Assembly (NCBI RefSeq): GCF_030269485.1
Contig: NZ_BSTL01000006.1
Coordinates: forward strand, 124,001 to 188,000
Source of the DNA: Actinoplanes sp. NBRC 103695
Lineage (GTDB): Bacteria; Actinomycetota; Actinomycetes; Mycobacteriales; Micromonosporaceae
DNA length: 64,000 bases
Direction: 5' to 3'
The translations under genes were made by a program, and so were the position numbers. Of the stretch, positions 25,009-34,583 are shown piece after piece. Each line of letters starts with the position of its first letter. Positions within the stretch are counted from its first letter, which is position 1. The notes under the pieces are model-generated. The model worked only from the letters and a program-made list of their open reading frames with translations. It was not told the DNA's origin and searched no databases.

Positions 25009-25548
25009 CTACGTAGCCGTACCTTGATCGCCCGGCCGGTAGTACTCCGCGAGCGCAGCGGTGGCCGGGTCCTCCGACGCGGCCAGGGTCGCCCACGGGT
25101 CGGCGCCGGGCGGCAGCTCCTCGGCGGCGTAGGCGGCCAGTTCCTGCGGGTCCTGGGCGGGCAGCCGGTCCAGCATCGCCTGGTCGACGATCCCGGCGTG
25201 GCTCAGCCCGAGGCTGCCGGTGTCGATCCACGGCCAGCCGTCCACCGGCTCGGGCAGCGCCCCCACGTCCAGCATCGGCGGGAACACCTCCACAGCCGCG
25301 TCCTCGGCGGCCGGGGCGTCGTCGAGAGCCTCGTGGGCCTCCGGTTCCAGCGTGCCGAGCTCCTCGTGCGCCGGCGGCAGATGTCCGTGGTCCTCCCACG
25401 CGGTCTCCAGCGCCGGGGGGTCGTCGTCGGGGATGTGCCACGCGTCGTCCTGCGGCTCCGGCAGCACCTGATCATCCGGCGCGGGCAGTTCGACGTGCTC
25501 GAACGAGCCGTCGTCGTCGTGGTGACCGGGCCAGTCGTGCTCGCTCAT
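25009..25548 (-). CDS. acidic protein of unknown function in dynamin operon
   Basis: A 179-residue, strongly acidic, probably disordered protein (HHDDDGSFEHVELPAPDD, EELGTLEPEAHEALDD). Its C-terminus has WATLAASEDPATAALAEYY. No catalytic motif, membrane segment or signal peptide is seen. The ATG overlaps the stop of the larger dynamin gene by four bases, which is the only clue: it likely works with the two GTPases. Position in the operon recalls IniB, but there is no sequence similarity that could be claimed by eye. Confidence 0.7.
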   Translation of the reverse strand: MSEHDWPGHHDDDGSFEHVELPAPDDQVLPEPQDDAWHIPDDDPPALETAWEDHGHLPPAHEELGTLEPEAHEALDDAPAAEDAAVEVFPPMLDVGALPEPVDGWPWIDTGSLGLSHAGIVDQAMLDRLPAQDPQELAAYAAEELPPGADPWATLAASEDPATAALAEYYRPGDQGTAT

Positions 25549-27356
25549 GACTCCTCCTTCGGGGCGGGCGTCAGTGCCGCCGCCCGGGACAGGACCTCGT
25601 CCACCTGGGTGATCCGGGCTCGTACGGTGTCGCGTTCCTGCTGGGCGGCGGCCCGGCGGCGGGCCCGCCCGGCGGCGTCCTCGGCCGCCGCGGCGTCGAT
25701 GTCGGCGATGTGCGCGTCCAGTTCCCGCAGCCGTTTCTCGACCGCGTCGTCGACGGCCACCGACAGCGCGTACTGCAGGTCGGTGAACCGGTAGGAGATC
25801 TCGTCGGACAGCGCGGCGCGGGCCTCGCCGAGCACGTCGCGCAGCCAGATCCGGGCCTGCTGCCGGTCGGTCTGCACCCGCCGCCGGTACAGCACGTACC
25901 CGCCGGCGGCCAGGCCCAGCCCGATCCCGGCGACCGGGATGAGCAACCCGCCCGCGGCCAGGCCGCCCGCGCCCAGCACCGACGCGCCGAGCATCGCCCC
26001 GCGCCCGGCCATGAACGCGATCCCGCCCGCCGACAGGGCGATCAGCATGTTGTCGGCCGCCCCGTCGCGCGGCGGCGCCGACTCCAGGGTGTGCCGCAGG
26101 GTGGCGTTGACCTGGGCGAGCATCTGGTCCAGCTCGGCGGCCTCGAACACCTCCGCCAGGACCGTCTCGGCGACCTGCCGGAACGTGACCTCCAGGTCCT
26201 GCGACAGGGCCACCGCCACCGCCTGCAACTCGGCGTCCAGCTGCTGCGGCAGGGCGGCCAGGGTGTCGCGGCGCGACGTGTCGATGCCGGCGGTGACGTC
26301 CTGCTGCACGGCGGCGATGCGGGTCCGCAGCTTCCCGACGACCTCGGTGCGGGCGCGCTGGGTCTCGCTGGACAGCAGCAGCGTCCAGTGCCGGGACTCG
26401 GTGCGTTTGCGGGCGGCCAGGGCGGCGCGGTCCGCGCGTACCCTCGCCTGCTGTTCCGGGTCCGCCTCCGCGGCGGCCACCCTGGCCTGGGCGGCCGTCT
26501 CCAGCCGGGCCAGTTCCCCGCGCGCGGTGCGCAGCACGTTGGCCAGCTGTAGCTGGTGGCCGCGGCCGGCCAGGTCGACCAGGGCGTGCTGCAGCCCGGC
26601 GATCTGCGACGCGTCGACCAGCGCGGCCTGCTCGGAGGCGGGCGCCGACAGGGCCAGCTCGGCGAGTCGCGCCGACACCGGGAACCAGGGTGCGGCCGCG
26701 AACCGCGGGGCGTGGGCCAGCAGCAGCAGCCGGTTGTCGTCGCGGATGCGCCGCCAGCCGCCGAACGCGTCGACCTTGGTCAGGGCGAACACCACGTTGT
26801 TGACCCGTTCGCTGGCCGCCACCAGGAACGTCAGCTCCGGCTTGGACAGCGGCGCCGACGCGTCGGCCACGAACAGCAGCGCCGTCGCCCGCTCCACCGC
26901 GTCCAGCGCCACCGCGGTGTGCGCCGGGTCCAGCCCGCCCACGCCCGGGGTGTCGAGCAGGCTCACGTACTGCAGCAGCCGCGCCGGGTGGGTGACCTCG
27001 ATGCGGCGGGCCCGCTGCTCCCCGGTCGCCCACGCGGCCAGGTCGTCCACCTCGACGCTCTCGCCGCCGGGCAGCACCGCCCGCGCGCCCGCCTCGCCGG
27101 GGGAGAAGTGCAGGTAGGTGCTGGTAGCGACGGCGGCGTCCACCGGCGACAGACCGGGCACGCCCAGCAGCGCGTTGAGCAGGGAACTCTTGCCGCGTTT
27201 GGTCTCGCCGACCAGCACCACCGACGGGCGGGTCACCCGGGCGCGGCGCAGGTCCGCCAGCTCGGCGCCGGCGTCCGGGTCCTGCGTCCTGACGTACGCC
27301 AGAACCGACTCGACCGTGCGCTGCAGATCCTTCGCGAGCACCGTGGGGGTTGTCAT
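25545..27356 (-). CDS. dynamin-like GTPase (IniA-type, larger)
   Basis: A 603-residue bacterial dynamin-family GTPase. P-loop GETKRGKSS at residues 50-58, switch-I Thr in AAVATSTY, DTPGVGG near 135 and TKVD near 190. A long helical stalk (residues 270-440) precedes a hydrophobic hairpin (AGGIAFMAGRGAMLGASVLG, LAAGGLLIPVAGIGLGLAAG) that would enter the membrane, and a final coiled coil. Size and layout resemble mycobacterial IniA. It overlaps both flanking genes by four bases. Likely role: membrane remodelling or repair, or stress or phage tolerance, inferred from family members. Confidence 0.88.
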   Translation of the reverse strand: MTTPTVLAKDLQRTVESVLAYVRTQDPDAGAELADLRRARVTRPSVVLVGETKRGKSSLLNALLGVPGLSPVDAAVATSTYLHFSPGEAGARAVLPGGESVEVDDLAAWATGEQRARRIEVTHPARLLQYVSLLDTPGVGGLDPAHTAVALDAVERATALLFVADASAPLSKPELTFLVAASERVNNVVFALTKVDAFGGWRRIRDDNRLLLLAHAPRFAAAPWFPVSARLAELALSAPASEQAALVDASQIAGLQHALVDLAGRGHQLQLANVLRTARGELARLETAAQARVAAAEADPEQQARVRADRAALAARKRTESRHWTLLLSSETQRARTEVVGKLRTRIAAVQQDVTAGIDTSRRDTLAALPQQLDAELQAVAVALSQDLEVTFRQVAETVLAEVFEAAELDQMLAQVNATLRHTLESAPPRDGAADNMLIALSAGGIAFMAGRGAMLGASVLGAGGLAAGGLLIPVAGIGLGLAAGGYVLYRRRVQTDRQQARIWLRDVLGEARAALSDEISYRFTDLQYALSVAVDDAVEKRLRELDAHIADIDAAAAEDAAGRARRRAAAQQERDTVRARITQVDEVLSRAAALTPAPKEES

Positions 27357-28843
27357 GGCCGCACCTGCTTGGCGAGGAGATAGAAACCGCGGTGGGCGAC
27401 CTGCGCGACCCGCGACTGGGCGGGCCCGGCCCCGGCGACCGCGAACACCCGCCACCGGTTCGCCGCGTCCAGGGCCGCCGCGGCCAGCTGGTCGACCGTC
27501 GCGTCCGGCAGCCGCAGGATCCACCGCGGGTCGTGCGAGGTGGCCAGCCGGGTCAGCTCCTGCTCCCACTCGGCGGGCAGCGTCACCTCGCCGGTGCTGA
27601 CCCGCTGCGCCGCCGCGATCACCCGCAGCCGGTGATAGTCGGGCTCGCGCAGCACCCGTTCCACCGCGTCGCGCACCGCCTCCCGGCCGGCGCCGTCGCG
27701 GGTCAGCCCGGCGAGCCGTTCCAGCCTGGCCAGCGCCCAGCCGGCCTTGATCGCGTCCGACCGCCACCGGAACGCGTCCTGCAGGGTGTGCCGCAGCCGC
27801 GGGAACCCGGACACCGCGAGCAGCCGTTCCAGCAGCGCCGACGGCGGCAGGGCGGGCTCGGCGCGCAGCTGGGCGATCGCGAAGCCGATGCCGTACAGGT
27901 CGAGCAGGGTGAGCAGGCGTTCGCGCCGCTCCGGGGCGACCTCGGACGGCCGGCCGCGGAACAGGTCCGCCGAGGCGAGCAGCACCGCCAGGTCCGGTGA
28001 GCGGGCCAGCACGCGCAGCGCGTCGATGTCGGCACCGGTCAGCCGGCCCGCCTCCGCGGTCTCGGCGAGCAGCCCGGCCACCGGGACGACCTCACTGACC
28101 GTACGCGCCAGCAGCCGCCCCTGATCGGCCGCCAGGGGACCGGCCACCGGCCACGGGTCGCCGGCGCCACCGACCAGGGTGTCCACCTTCCCGAACACGC
28201 CCAGCGCGTTGATCGGGCCGGAGGACAGCCGCGCCGACGCCGCCCGGAACGCCTCCAGCGCCCGCAGGTCGTCCGCGCGCACCGCCTGGGTGAACACGTA
28301 GACGACCGCCTCGGCGGCGGCCACCTCCCCGGTGGAGTCGGCGTCGATGTCCAGGTCGAACGGCGCCGTCGAGGTGCCGACCGCCTCCGCGGCCCGCTCG
28401 GAGATCCGCGTGTCGGCCGACGCCAGCCCCGGGGTGTCCACCACCGTCAGCTCGCGCAGCTTCTCGCTGGTCAGCGTCACATCCACGTAGGCGACCGTCG
28501 CGCCCGGCACCCCGAGGCGCTGGGGGATCATGCCGTCGTCGTCCAGTGGCAGGCTGTGCCGGGAGCCGTCGCGGCGCACCACGTCGACCCGGTCGGCCGG
28601 TCCGTACCGGAACCTGGTCACCACCCGGGTGCACTCGCCGACCGCCGTCGGGGCCACCCGGCGCCCGATCAACGCGTTGACGAGTGTCGACTTTCCGGCT
28701 TTCAGGCGACCCGCGATGGCCACCCGCAACGGCTCGTGCAGCCGCTCGCCGACGAGTCGTACCTGCCCAGCGACCTCGGGACCGGTCGAAGCGACGATCT
28801 CGTCACACAGCGTTGCCAGCCGTGCGGATAGCGGTCCGGTCAC
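27353..28843 (-). CDS. dynamin-like GTPase (IniC-type, smaller)
   Basis: A 496-residue partner GTPase: P-loop AGRLKAGKST at residues 45-53, Thr in GECTRVVTRF, VVDTPGLAS near 134, and GKVD near 215. It lacks an obvious membrane hairpin, which fits a heteromeric pair in which the larger protein is anchored. Length matches mycobacterial IniC (about 490). GTG at 28843 is the only reasonable start. It is the first gene of the operon and is divergent from a LAL regulator across a 193-bp gap. Confidence 0.87.
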   Translation of the reverse strand: MTGPLSARLATLCDEIVASTGPEVAGQVRLVGERLHEPLRVAIAGRLKAGKSTLVNALIGRRVAPTAVGECTRVVTRFRYGPADRVDVVRRDGSRHSLPLDDDGMIPQRLGVPGATVAYVDVTLTSEKLRELTVVDTPGLASADTRISERAAEAVGTSTAPFDLDIDADSTGEVAAAEAVVYVFTQAVRADDLRALEAFRAASARLSSGPINALGVFGKVDTLVGGAGDPWPVAGPLAADQGRLLARTVSEVVPVAGLLAETAEAGRLTGADIDALRVLARSPDLAVLLASADLFRGRPSEVAPERRERLLTLLDLYGIGFAIAQLRAEPALPPSALLERLLAVSGFPRLRHTLQDAFRWRSDAIKAGWALARLERLAGLTRDGAGREAVRDAVERVLREPDYHRLRVIAAAQRVSTGEVTLPAEWEQELTRLATSHDPRWILRLPDATVDQLAAAALDAANRWRVFAVAGAGPAQSRVAQVAHRGFYLLAKQVRP

Positions 28844-29036
28844 GACGACTCGTCAGCCGAGCACACTGTCAGCAACAATGGCACAACTGTGGCGGGGGTC
28901 GGCACGCTCAACCGTTCGCACCCTTCGATCAGGATTGGGCCGGCGGCAGGGCGGGAACGCCTGCCGCAGCACAGCCTACGAGGGGCGAGCGGGCGGGGGA
29001 TCCCGTGTTCGTGCCACGACGGGGGAGGAGGCAGGG

Positions 29037-31697
29037 TTGGCGGACCCTCAGGACCTGGCGGGTGACGCCGCCGCACGCCTGCGCGCGCCCGCCCTGGTCA
29101 TCATCGCCGGGCCGCCCGGCTCCGGCCGCACCACCCTGCTGCGCGCCGCCGCGGCGGCGGTGCCCGGCCCCGCCTTCACCGGCGGCGGTCTCGCCATGCT
29201 GCGCACCGTGCCCGCGCTGGCCCTGTCCCGGGCCGTCCGCGCCCGCCTGCCCGGCCACGACGTGCACCTGCTCGCCGAAGCGGTCCGCTCCCGCGTCAAG
29301 GGCGGCCTGCTCGTCCTCGACGACCTGCAGTACGCCGACCCGGCCACCCTCGCCGCGCTGCCCCTGATCGCCCGGCACTGCCGCGTCCTGGCCGCCCTGC
29401 GCACCCCGCACCGCGTCGACCCCGCTCTGCTGGACGGCGCGGTCCGGCTCGACGTGCCACCGCTGGGCCGCGCCGCCGCCGTCGACCTCGCCCGCCGCGC
29501 CGGGGGCCAGCTCGACGACAGCACCCTCGCGGCCGTCGTGGACCGCGCCGGCGGCAACCCCCTCGCGATCTCCGCGCTGGCCCGGCAGGCAGCGGCGGGC
29601 CGCGGCGCGCCCGGCTCCGACATCGACCAGGTGGCGTACGCGATCGCGACCGCGCTCGCCGACCTGCCCCGGCCCGCCCGCACCGCCCTGGCCGCCCTGG
29701 GCCTGCTCGGCCGGCCCGCACCCGCCGCCCTGCTCGGCGCGGGCGCCACCGACCTTCTCGCCGCGGGCCTGGTCGCCGACGCCGGCGACGGTCTCGTGCC
29801 CACCTCCACCTACGTGGCCGAGACCGCGGCCGGGCTGCTCGACGCCGACGCCCGCACCGACCTGCACCGCCGCCTGGCCGACCTCACCCCGCCGGCCGAG
29901 GCCGCCCGGCACCTCGCCGCCGCCGGCGACCACCCCGCCGCCTTCCGCCAGGCCCTCGCCGCGGCCGACCGCACCGCCGGCGGTGACCGGGCCGAGCTGC
30001 TGCTGTTCGCCTGCGACCTGCCCGTGCCGGTCGACCCCCGGGTCCGGGTCGCCGCCGCCGACGCCGCCCTGGCCGCCGGGCGCCCCCGGTCCGCCGCGGC
30101 CGTGCTCGACACCGGCGAACCCCTGGGCGTCGACGCCGACGTGCTGCGCGGCGAGGCCCTGCTCCAGGCGGGGCTGCCCGCCCAGGCCCAGAACGCCGTC
30201 CACCGCATCCCCGACGCGGCCCCGCCCGCGGTGCTCGCCGCCCGCGACCGGGTGCTGCTACTCGCCGAGCTGGCCCTCGACCCGGCCGCCGCCCTCGACA
30301 CCGCCGCCAAGCTCACCGCCCGGCACGCCGCCCCGCCACCCTCGGCGTCCTCCGGCATCCCCGCCTCGCGGCCCGCCGCCCCGTCCGCCCAAGCCGCCCC
30401 GTCCGCCCAGGCTGCGTCGCCCGCCCGGGCTGCGTCGTATGCGGGTGCCGTCTCGCCCGAGGGCGCGCCGGCCGCCTTGCCGCCCGGCATCGCCGCCGCG
30501 GTGGCCTCCGTGCACGCCGCGCACCGCACCGACGGCTGGGCCGCCGAGCTGACCGCCGCGGCCACCGACCTCACCGACCGGCCCGCCGCCCGCACCGCGG
30601 CGTGGCTGCTCGTGGAGACCCTCGCCGCCGACGGCCGCCTCACCGAGTCCGCGGCCGCCGCCCGCAGCGCGGCCCGGGCGTGCCGGGCCGACCTGGCCTA
30701 CGGCTGGGAGACCCGCTTCCTCGCCGCCGCCGACTGGGCCCTCGCCCTGCACGGCGCACCCCTGCCCGCTGAGCCCCGTCCTGCTAAGCCACTGCCCGCT
30801 GAGCCCCGTCCGGGCGTGAACCCCGGCGCTATCGCCGAAACCGGCGTCTCCGCGCCCGAGCATGACCCTGGGAACGCTCCCGAGCAGGACACCGCCGACG
30901 ACGTGCAGCGCCGCGCCGCGAACCTCGCCGACCGGTCTCTGCCCGACGACGCCCGCGCCTACGCCACCGCCGCCGTCGCCCTGGTCGAGGCCGACACCGG
31001 CCTGCTCGCCGCCGCCCGGGCCCGCCTCACCGGCGCACCCACCCATCCCGCCACCACCTGGGTGGGCCGCGAGGCCGCCTGGCTCGACGGGCAACCCGAC
31101 CGCGCCACCGCCGCCGACACCGCCAACCCGGGCCTGCTCGGCGGCCTGTCCGCGATCACCGCCCGCTGGGCCGGACACGACCTCGGCGCCCACGACACCC
31201 CGCCGATCCCGGACCGTGTGCCGCAGGCCGCCCGCCGCACCCTGCTGGCCTGGGCCACCGGCACCGGGTTCACCGCGGCCGCCGACGCGTGGACACCGAC
31301 CGCGCTGCGCGAGCAGATCCGCTGCCTGCTCGCCGCCGGCCTGCACGAGACCCAGCCCGGCCGGGCCATCGACGCCCTGCTGACCGCCGAGAAACTCGCC
31401 GACGCCGCCGGGCTGACCGTGCTCGCCGGCCGGGCCCGCCGCGGCCTTCGGCGCCACCACGTACACCGCGACGTGCGCAGCCCCCGTTCCGGCAGCAAGC
31501 TCACCAACCGGGAGACCGACGTGCTGCGCCTGGTCGCCGCCGGTGAGCCGACCCGCCGCATCGCCGGGCAACTGGGCATCTCCGCCGAGACCGTCGACAC
31601 CCACATCCGCGCCGGCATGCGCAAACTCGGCGCCCGTACCCGTACCGAAGCGGCCGCTCTCGCCTTCGCACACGACCTTGGGGAGGTCAGCACGTGA
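29037..31697 (+). CDS. LAL-type LuxR family regulator (STAND ATPase)
   Basis: An 886-residue regulator: P-loop GPPGSGRTT near residue 25, Walker B LLVLDDLQYADP near 97, a long alpha-helical repeat region, and a C-terminal LuxR helix-turn-helix (LTNRETDVLRLVAAGEPTRR, QLGISAETVDTHIRAGMRKL). TTG at 29037 is chosen for the ggaggag site six bases upstream; the open frame to 28530 is only apparent. Low-complexity Ala/Pro linkers (residues 435-480 and 570-620) contain short DNA repeats. Divergence from the dynamin operon and a four-base overlap with the next gene make it the likely local regulator. Confidence 0.88.
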   Translation: MADPQDLAGDAAARLRAPALVIIAGPPGSGRTTLLRAAAAAVPGPAFTGGGLAMLRTVPALALSRAVRARLPGHDVHLLAEAVRSRVKGGLLVLDDLQYADPATLAALPLIARHCRVLAALRTPHRVDPALLDGAVRLDVPPLGRAAAVDLARRAGGQLDDSTLAAVVDRAGGNPLAISALARQAAAGRGAPGSDIDQVAYAIATALADLPRPARTALAALGLLGRPAPAALLGAGATDLLAAGLVADAGDGLVPTSTYVAETAAGLLDADARTDLHRRLADLTPPAEAARHLAAAGDHPAAFRQALAAADRTAGGDRAELLLFACDLPVPVDPRVRVAAADAALAAGRPRSAAAVLDTGEPLGVDADVLRGEALLQAGLPAQAQNAVHRIPDAAPPAVLAARDRVLLLAELALDPAAALDTAAKLTARHAAPPPSASSGIPASRPAAPSAQAAPSAQAASPARAASYAGAVSPEGAPAALPPGIAAAVASVHAAHRTDGWAAELTAAATDLTDRPAARTAAWLLVETLAADGRLTESAAAARSAARACRADLAYGWETRFLAAADWALALHGAPLPAEPRPAKPLPAEPRPGVNPGAIAETGVSAPEHDPGNAPEQDTADDVQRRAANLADRSLPDDARAYATAAVALVEADTGLLAAARARLTGAPTHPATTWVGREAAWLDGQPDRATAADTANPGLLGGLSAITARWAGHDLGAHDTPPIPDRVPQAARRTLLAWATGTGFTAAADAWTPTALREQIRCLLAAGLHETQPGRAIDALLTAEKLADAAGLTVLAGRARRGLRRHHVHRDVRSPRSGSKLTNRETDVLRLVAAGEPTRRIAGQLGISAETVDTHIRAGMRKLGARTRTEAAALAFAHDLGEVST

Positions 31698-32221
31698 CGC
31701 GACAGCCCGACGCGCCACGCCACGTGGTGGCCTCCGGAGCCGACGCCGACGCCGTCCTGCGGCGCCTGGCCCGCGACGGCTGGCACACCCAGGAGGGATT
31801 CGCCCTGCCGCAACAGGCGTGGGACGCGCCCGCCCGGCTCATCCTGCACGGCCGGATAGCCGACCAGGACACCCTGCAGCTGTGTGTGCTCGCCGCCGCC
31901 CGCGGCGCCGGCATCGTCGCGATCTGCGACCCCGACACGTCACTGGGCCGCGCCCTGGTCGACGACCTCACCCGGCTGGGCCCCGTGCAGCACGGCCCCG
32001 GCCCGGAACCCGGCGACGCCCTCGCCGACCTCGTACCCGAGCAACGTGCCCTGCTGGACCGCCTGGCCGCCGGCGACACGATCGCCGCGGCGGCCGCCGC
32101 CGAATACCTGTCCCTGCGCACCGCGAACCGGCGCATCGCCGAAGCCCGCGCCCTGTTCGGCGTCCGCACCACCCGCGAGGCCGTCCTGGCCTACCTCCGG
32201 CAGCGCACCCAGCAACGATGA
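31694..32221 (+). CDS. small LuxR-like HTH protein
   Basis: A 175-residue protein whose last 60 residues look like a LuxR-type helix-turn-helix (LVPEQRALLDRLAAGDTIA, AAEYLSLRTANRRIAEARAL, REAVLAYL). The first 100 residues resemble a receiver-like alpha/beta domain without a clear phosphoacceptor pocket (RLILHGRIADQDTLQLCVLA, GIVAICDPDTS). GTG overlaps the stop of the LAL gene, and its stop overlaps the ATG of the phosphotransferase, so all three are translationally linked. It may modulate the LAL regulator. Confidence 0.72.
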   Translation: MTRQPDAPRHVVASGADADAVLRRLARDGWHTQEGFALPQQAWDAPARLILHGRIADQDTLQLCVLAAARGAGIVAICDPDTSLGRALVDDLTRLGPVQHGPGPEPGDALADLVPEQRALLDRLAAGDTIAAAAAAEYLSLRTANRRIAEARALFGVRTTREAVLAYLRQRTQQR

Positions 32222-33060
32222 CCGGTGACACGTTGCCGCGCAGCAGCCGCCTCGACCCCGATCACCTGGTCGCCCGGATCTTCGAGATCACCGGCGTGCG
32301 CCTGACGGTCGAGGGCCCGTGCCCCGGCGGTGAGGTCGGCGCCGCGTACGTGCGCTGGCCCGACGGCCGCCGCTCGGTGCTGTCGGAGGGCAACTCCCGG
32401 GTGTCGCCGCTGCTCGACCAGGCCCGCGCCGCCGGCGTACCCACCGCCAAGCAGGAGCTGACCGCCCACATCGACGGCCGCCGCGTCCTCGTCCAGCAAC
32501 GCCTCCCCGGCGTCCCGCCCGCCACGATCGACGCCCCGCTGGTCCACCAGATGGTGGCCGTCAACACCCGCCTCGCCGGCCTGCTCTCCCGCGCGCCGTC
32601 CGCGCCCAGGCCGGTGGAACTCCATCTCAGCGACGACGGTCCCGGTTTCTGCCTGCACAAACCCCTGCTGGAGTACGGCGGGCGCGCCGCACGCCTGCTC
32701 GACTGGGTCCACGAGGTCGCCGCCGAGCTCCCGCACATCACCGGGGACGACCTGGTCCACTTCGACTTCCACCCGCACAACGTCCTGGTCGAGTCCGGCC
32801 GCCTCACCGGCGTCATCGACTGGGACGGCGCCACCCGCTACGACGGCACCTTCGACCTGGTCACGTTGCGCTTCACCCTCGGGCACCAGGCCCCGCACCT
32901 GACCGGGATCGCCGACGAGGCGCTGCGCGGCCGCGACGAGGCCCGCCGGCGCGCCTTCTGGGCGCACATGAGCCTGCGCCAGGTCGACTGGTCCATCCGC
33001 CACCACGACCCGGCCACCGTCGAGGCGTGGCTGGACGTCGCCGAACCCGGCATCTCCTGA
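32218..33060 (+). CDS. APH-fold phosphotransferase
   Basis: A 280-residue protein of the aminoglycoside phosphotransferase fold: brenner loop LVHFDFHPHNVLVESG and metal-site Asp in GVIDWDGATRYD. The upper lobe carries RRVLVQQRLPG. Substrate unknown. The ATG overlaps the preceding small regulator stop (ATGA). The 3' end is part of a short tandem repeat (acccggcatctcctg) that straddles the stop codon. Confidence 0.85.
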   Translation: MTGDTLPRSSRLDPDHLVARIFEITGVRLTVEGPCPGGEVGAAYVRWPDGRRSVLSEGNSRVSPLLDQARAAGVPTAKQELTAHIDGRRVLVQQRLPGVPPATIDAPLVHQMVAVNTRLAGLLSRAPSAPRPVELHLSDDGPGFCLHKPLLEYGGRAARLLDWVHEVAAELPHITGDDLVHFDFHPHNVLVESGRLTGVIDWDGATRYDGTFDLVTLRFTLGHQAPHLTGIADEALRGRDEARRRAFWAHMSLRQVDWSIRHHDPATVEAWLDVAEPGIS

Positions 33061-33110
33061 CCCACCCGGCATCTCCTGGCCACCCGGCATGCCCTGGCCC
33101 ACCCGGCGCC
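33045..33110 (+). repeat. approximately 19-bp imperfect tandem repeat across a stop codon
   Basis: acccggcatctcctg occurs at 33045-33059 and 33064-33078, acccggcatgccctg at 33082-33096 and a partial copy at 33101. The period is 18-19 bases. The first copy forms the last codons and stop of the phosphotransferase gene. Confidence 0.8.
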
Positions 33111-33248
33111 GGTTTCGGCCCGCCCCGGTCCGCGGCGACACACTTTCCGGTGATCTCGCTCCCGGCTGTCGAGAACGCGACGCCGGCTTCGTCCCAGGGA
33201 CAGCAGCGGCCACCAGGGCCGCGCGACCGAGGATGCGAGGAACCGACG

Positions 33249-33743
33249 GTGCGACCGAACGAGATCACCGAGATCCTGAACCGCCCGCTCAGCCGGGAGA
33301 TGCTGGCCCGCGACCTGACCCGCCTGGCCTACGTCGCGAAGGACGGCACCCCCCGCACCGTGCCGATCGGGTTCACCTGGAACGGCACGCGGATCGTCAT
33401 GTGCACCACCAAGAACGCGCCGAAGATCCCGGCGCTGCGTGACAACCCGGCCGTCGCCCTGACGATCGACACCGAGGTGCACCCACCCACGATCCTGCTG
33501 ATCCGCGGCCGGGCCGAGCTGGACTTCGTCGACGGCATCCCGGACGAGTACCTGCGCGCGAACACCACCTACGAGATGACCGCGGAACAACGGGTCGAGT
33601 GGGAGGCGGAGGTCCGGTCGCTGTACCGCGACGGGATGGTCCGGATCGTCGTGACCCCGACCTGGGCGAAACTGATCGACTTCGCGACGACCCTGCCGAG
33701 CGCGGTCGAGGAACTGGTCCGGCAACGCGAGCAGCGCGGCTGA
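33249..33743 (+). CDS. PPOX-class (split beta-barrel) flavin/F420 oxidoreductase
   Basis: A 164-residue pyridoxamine-phosphate-oxidase-fold protein: LARDLTRLAYVAKDGTPRTV, PIGFTWNGTRIVMCTTKNA, KIPALRDNPAVALTID. These proteins bind FMN or F420 and reduce varied substrates; actinobacterial members often use F420. GTG at 33249 is preceded by gaggaac, and upstream frame sequence is not conserved. It stands alone between two phosphotransferase genes, 48 bases before the next start. Confidence 0.83.
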   Translation: MRPNEITEILNRPLSREMLARDLTRLAYVAKDGTPRTVPIGFTWNGTRIVMCTTKNAPKIPALRDNPAVALTIDTEVHPPTILLIRGRAELDFVDGIPDEYLRANTTYEMTAEQRVEWEAEVRSLYRDGMVRIVVTPTWAKLIDFATTLPSAVEELVRQREQRG

Positions 33744-33791
33744 GCGCGTTAATCGCTCGCCGGGAACGTCCGGCCACGGTAGAACCGGGCG

Positions 33792-34583
33792 ATGACCGAA
33801 CAACTGTTGCCCGGCGGACGCAGTTACGGGGCGGTCCGCGCCGGCGACGAGGTCCGCCGCCCACCGCAACCGTGGACGGCGACAGTGCACTCGGTGCTGC
33901 GCCATCTGGAGGACACCGGTTTCGACGGCGCCCCGCGCACCCTCGGCCTCGACGAGCGGGGCCGTGAACGCCTGACGTTCCTGCCCGGCGAGACCCTGGG
34001 CGACACCGGGCCGGTCTGGCCGGCCTGGCTGCGCTCCGACGACGCGCTCCGGCAGGTCGGCCGCTGGCTGTCCCGGCTGCACGACGCCACCGCCGCGTTC
34101 CGGCCGCCCGCCGGCGCCGTCTGGTTCACCGGCCGGCCGTGGCAGCCGGGACTGGTCATCGCCCACCTGGACGCCTCCCCGTGGAACGTCGTGTGGGACG
34201 ACGACGGCGCCCTGGTCGGCTTCGTCGACTGGGACACCGCCAGCCCGTCCGAACGCGAAGGCGACCTGGCGTTCTCCGCGCTCACCTGGGTGCCGCTGCT
34301 GACCGCGGAGATCGCCGAGCCCGCCGGATTCGGCGACCCGGCCGACCGGCGACGGCGGCTGCACCTGTTCCTGGACGCGTACGGCTACACCGGCGACCGC
34401 ACCGCGATCCGTGACGCGATCCTCGGACGGGTCGAGCGCAACGTCGCGATCATCCGGCAGATCGCCGACGGTGGCGAACCGGCCTTCCAGCGCATGCTGC
34501 CGTGGGCGGCGCAGCTGGAACGCTCCGGGGCCGAGGTCGCCGCGCTGCCGGACGAGTTCTGGCAGGCGCCCGGCCGTGGCTGA
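33792..34583 (+). CDS. APH-fold phosphotransferase
   Basis: A 263-residue protein with the catalytic loop VIAHLDASPWNVVWDDDG and the metal Asp in GFVDWDTASPSERE, both standard for the fold; the upper lobe is short. WTATVHSVLRHLEDTGFDGAPR is the usual N-terminal opening of this actinobacterial subgroup. Substrate unknown. The stop lies inside the P-loop kinase gene, an 8-base overlap that suggests a joint transcript. Confidence 0.86.
   Translation: MTEQLLPGGRSYGAVRAGDEVRRPPQPWTATVHSVLRHLEDTGFDGAPRTLGLDERGRERLTFLPGETLGDTGPVWPAWLRSDDALRQVGRWLSRLHDATAAFRPPAGAVWFTGRPWQPGLVIAHLDASPWNVVWDDDGALVGFVDWDTASPSEREGDLAFSALTWVPLLTAEIAEPAGFGDPADRRRRLHLFLDAYGYTGDRTAIRDAILGRVERNVAIIRQIADGGEPAFQRMLPWAAQLERSGAEVAALPDEFWQAPGRG

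Noticed and set aside
25545-27767. A 740-codon version of the larger dynamin with an extended N-terminus
   Set aside because: The extension is Arg/Ala-rich and antisense-like, and the ATG at 27356 overlaps the upstream GTPase stop in the usual operon manner.
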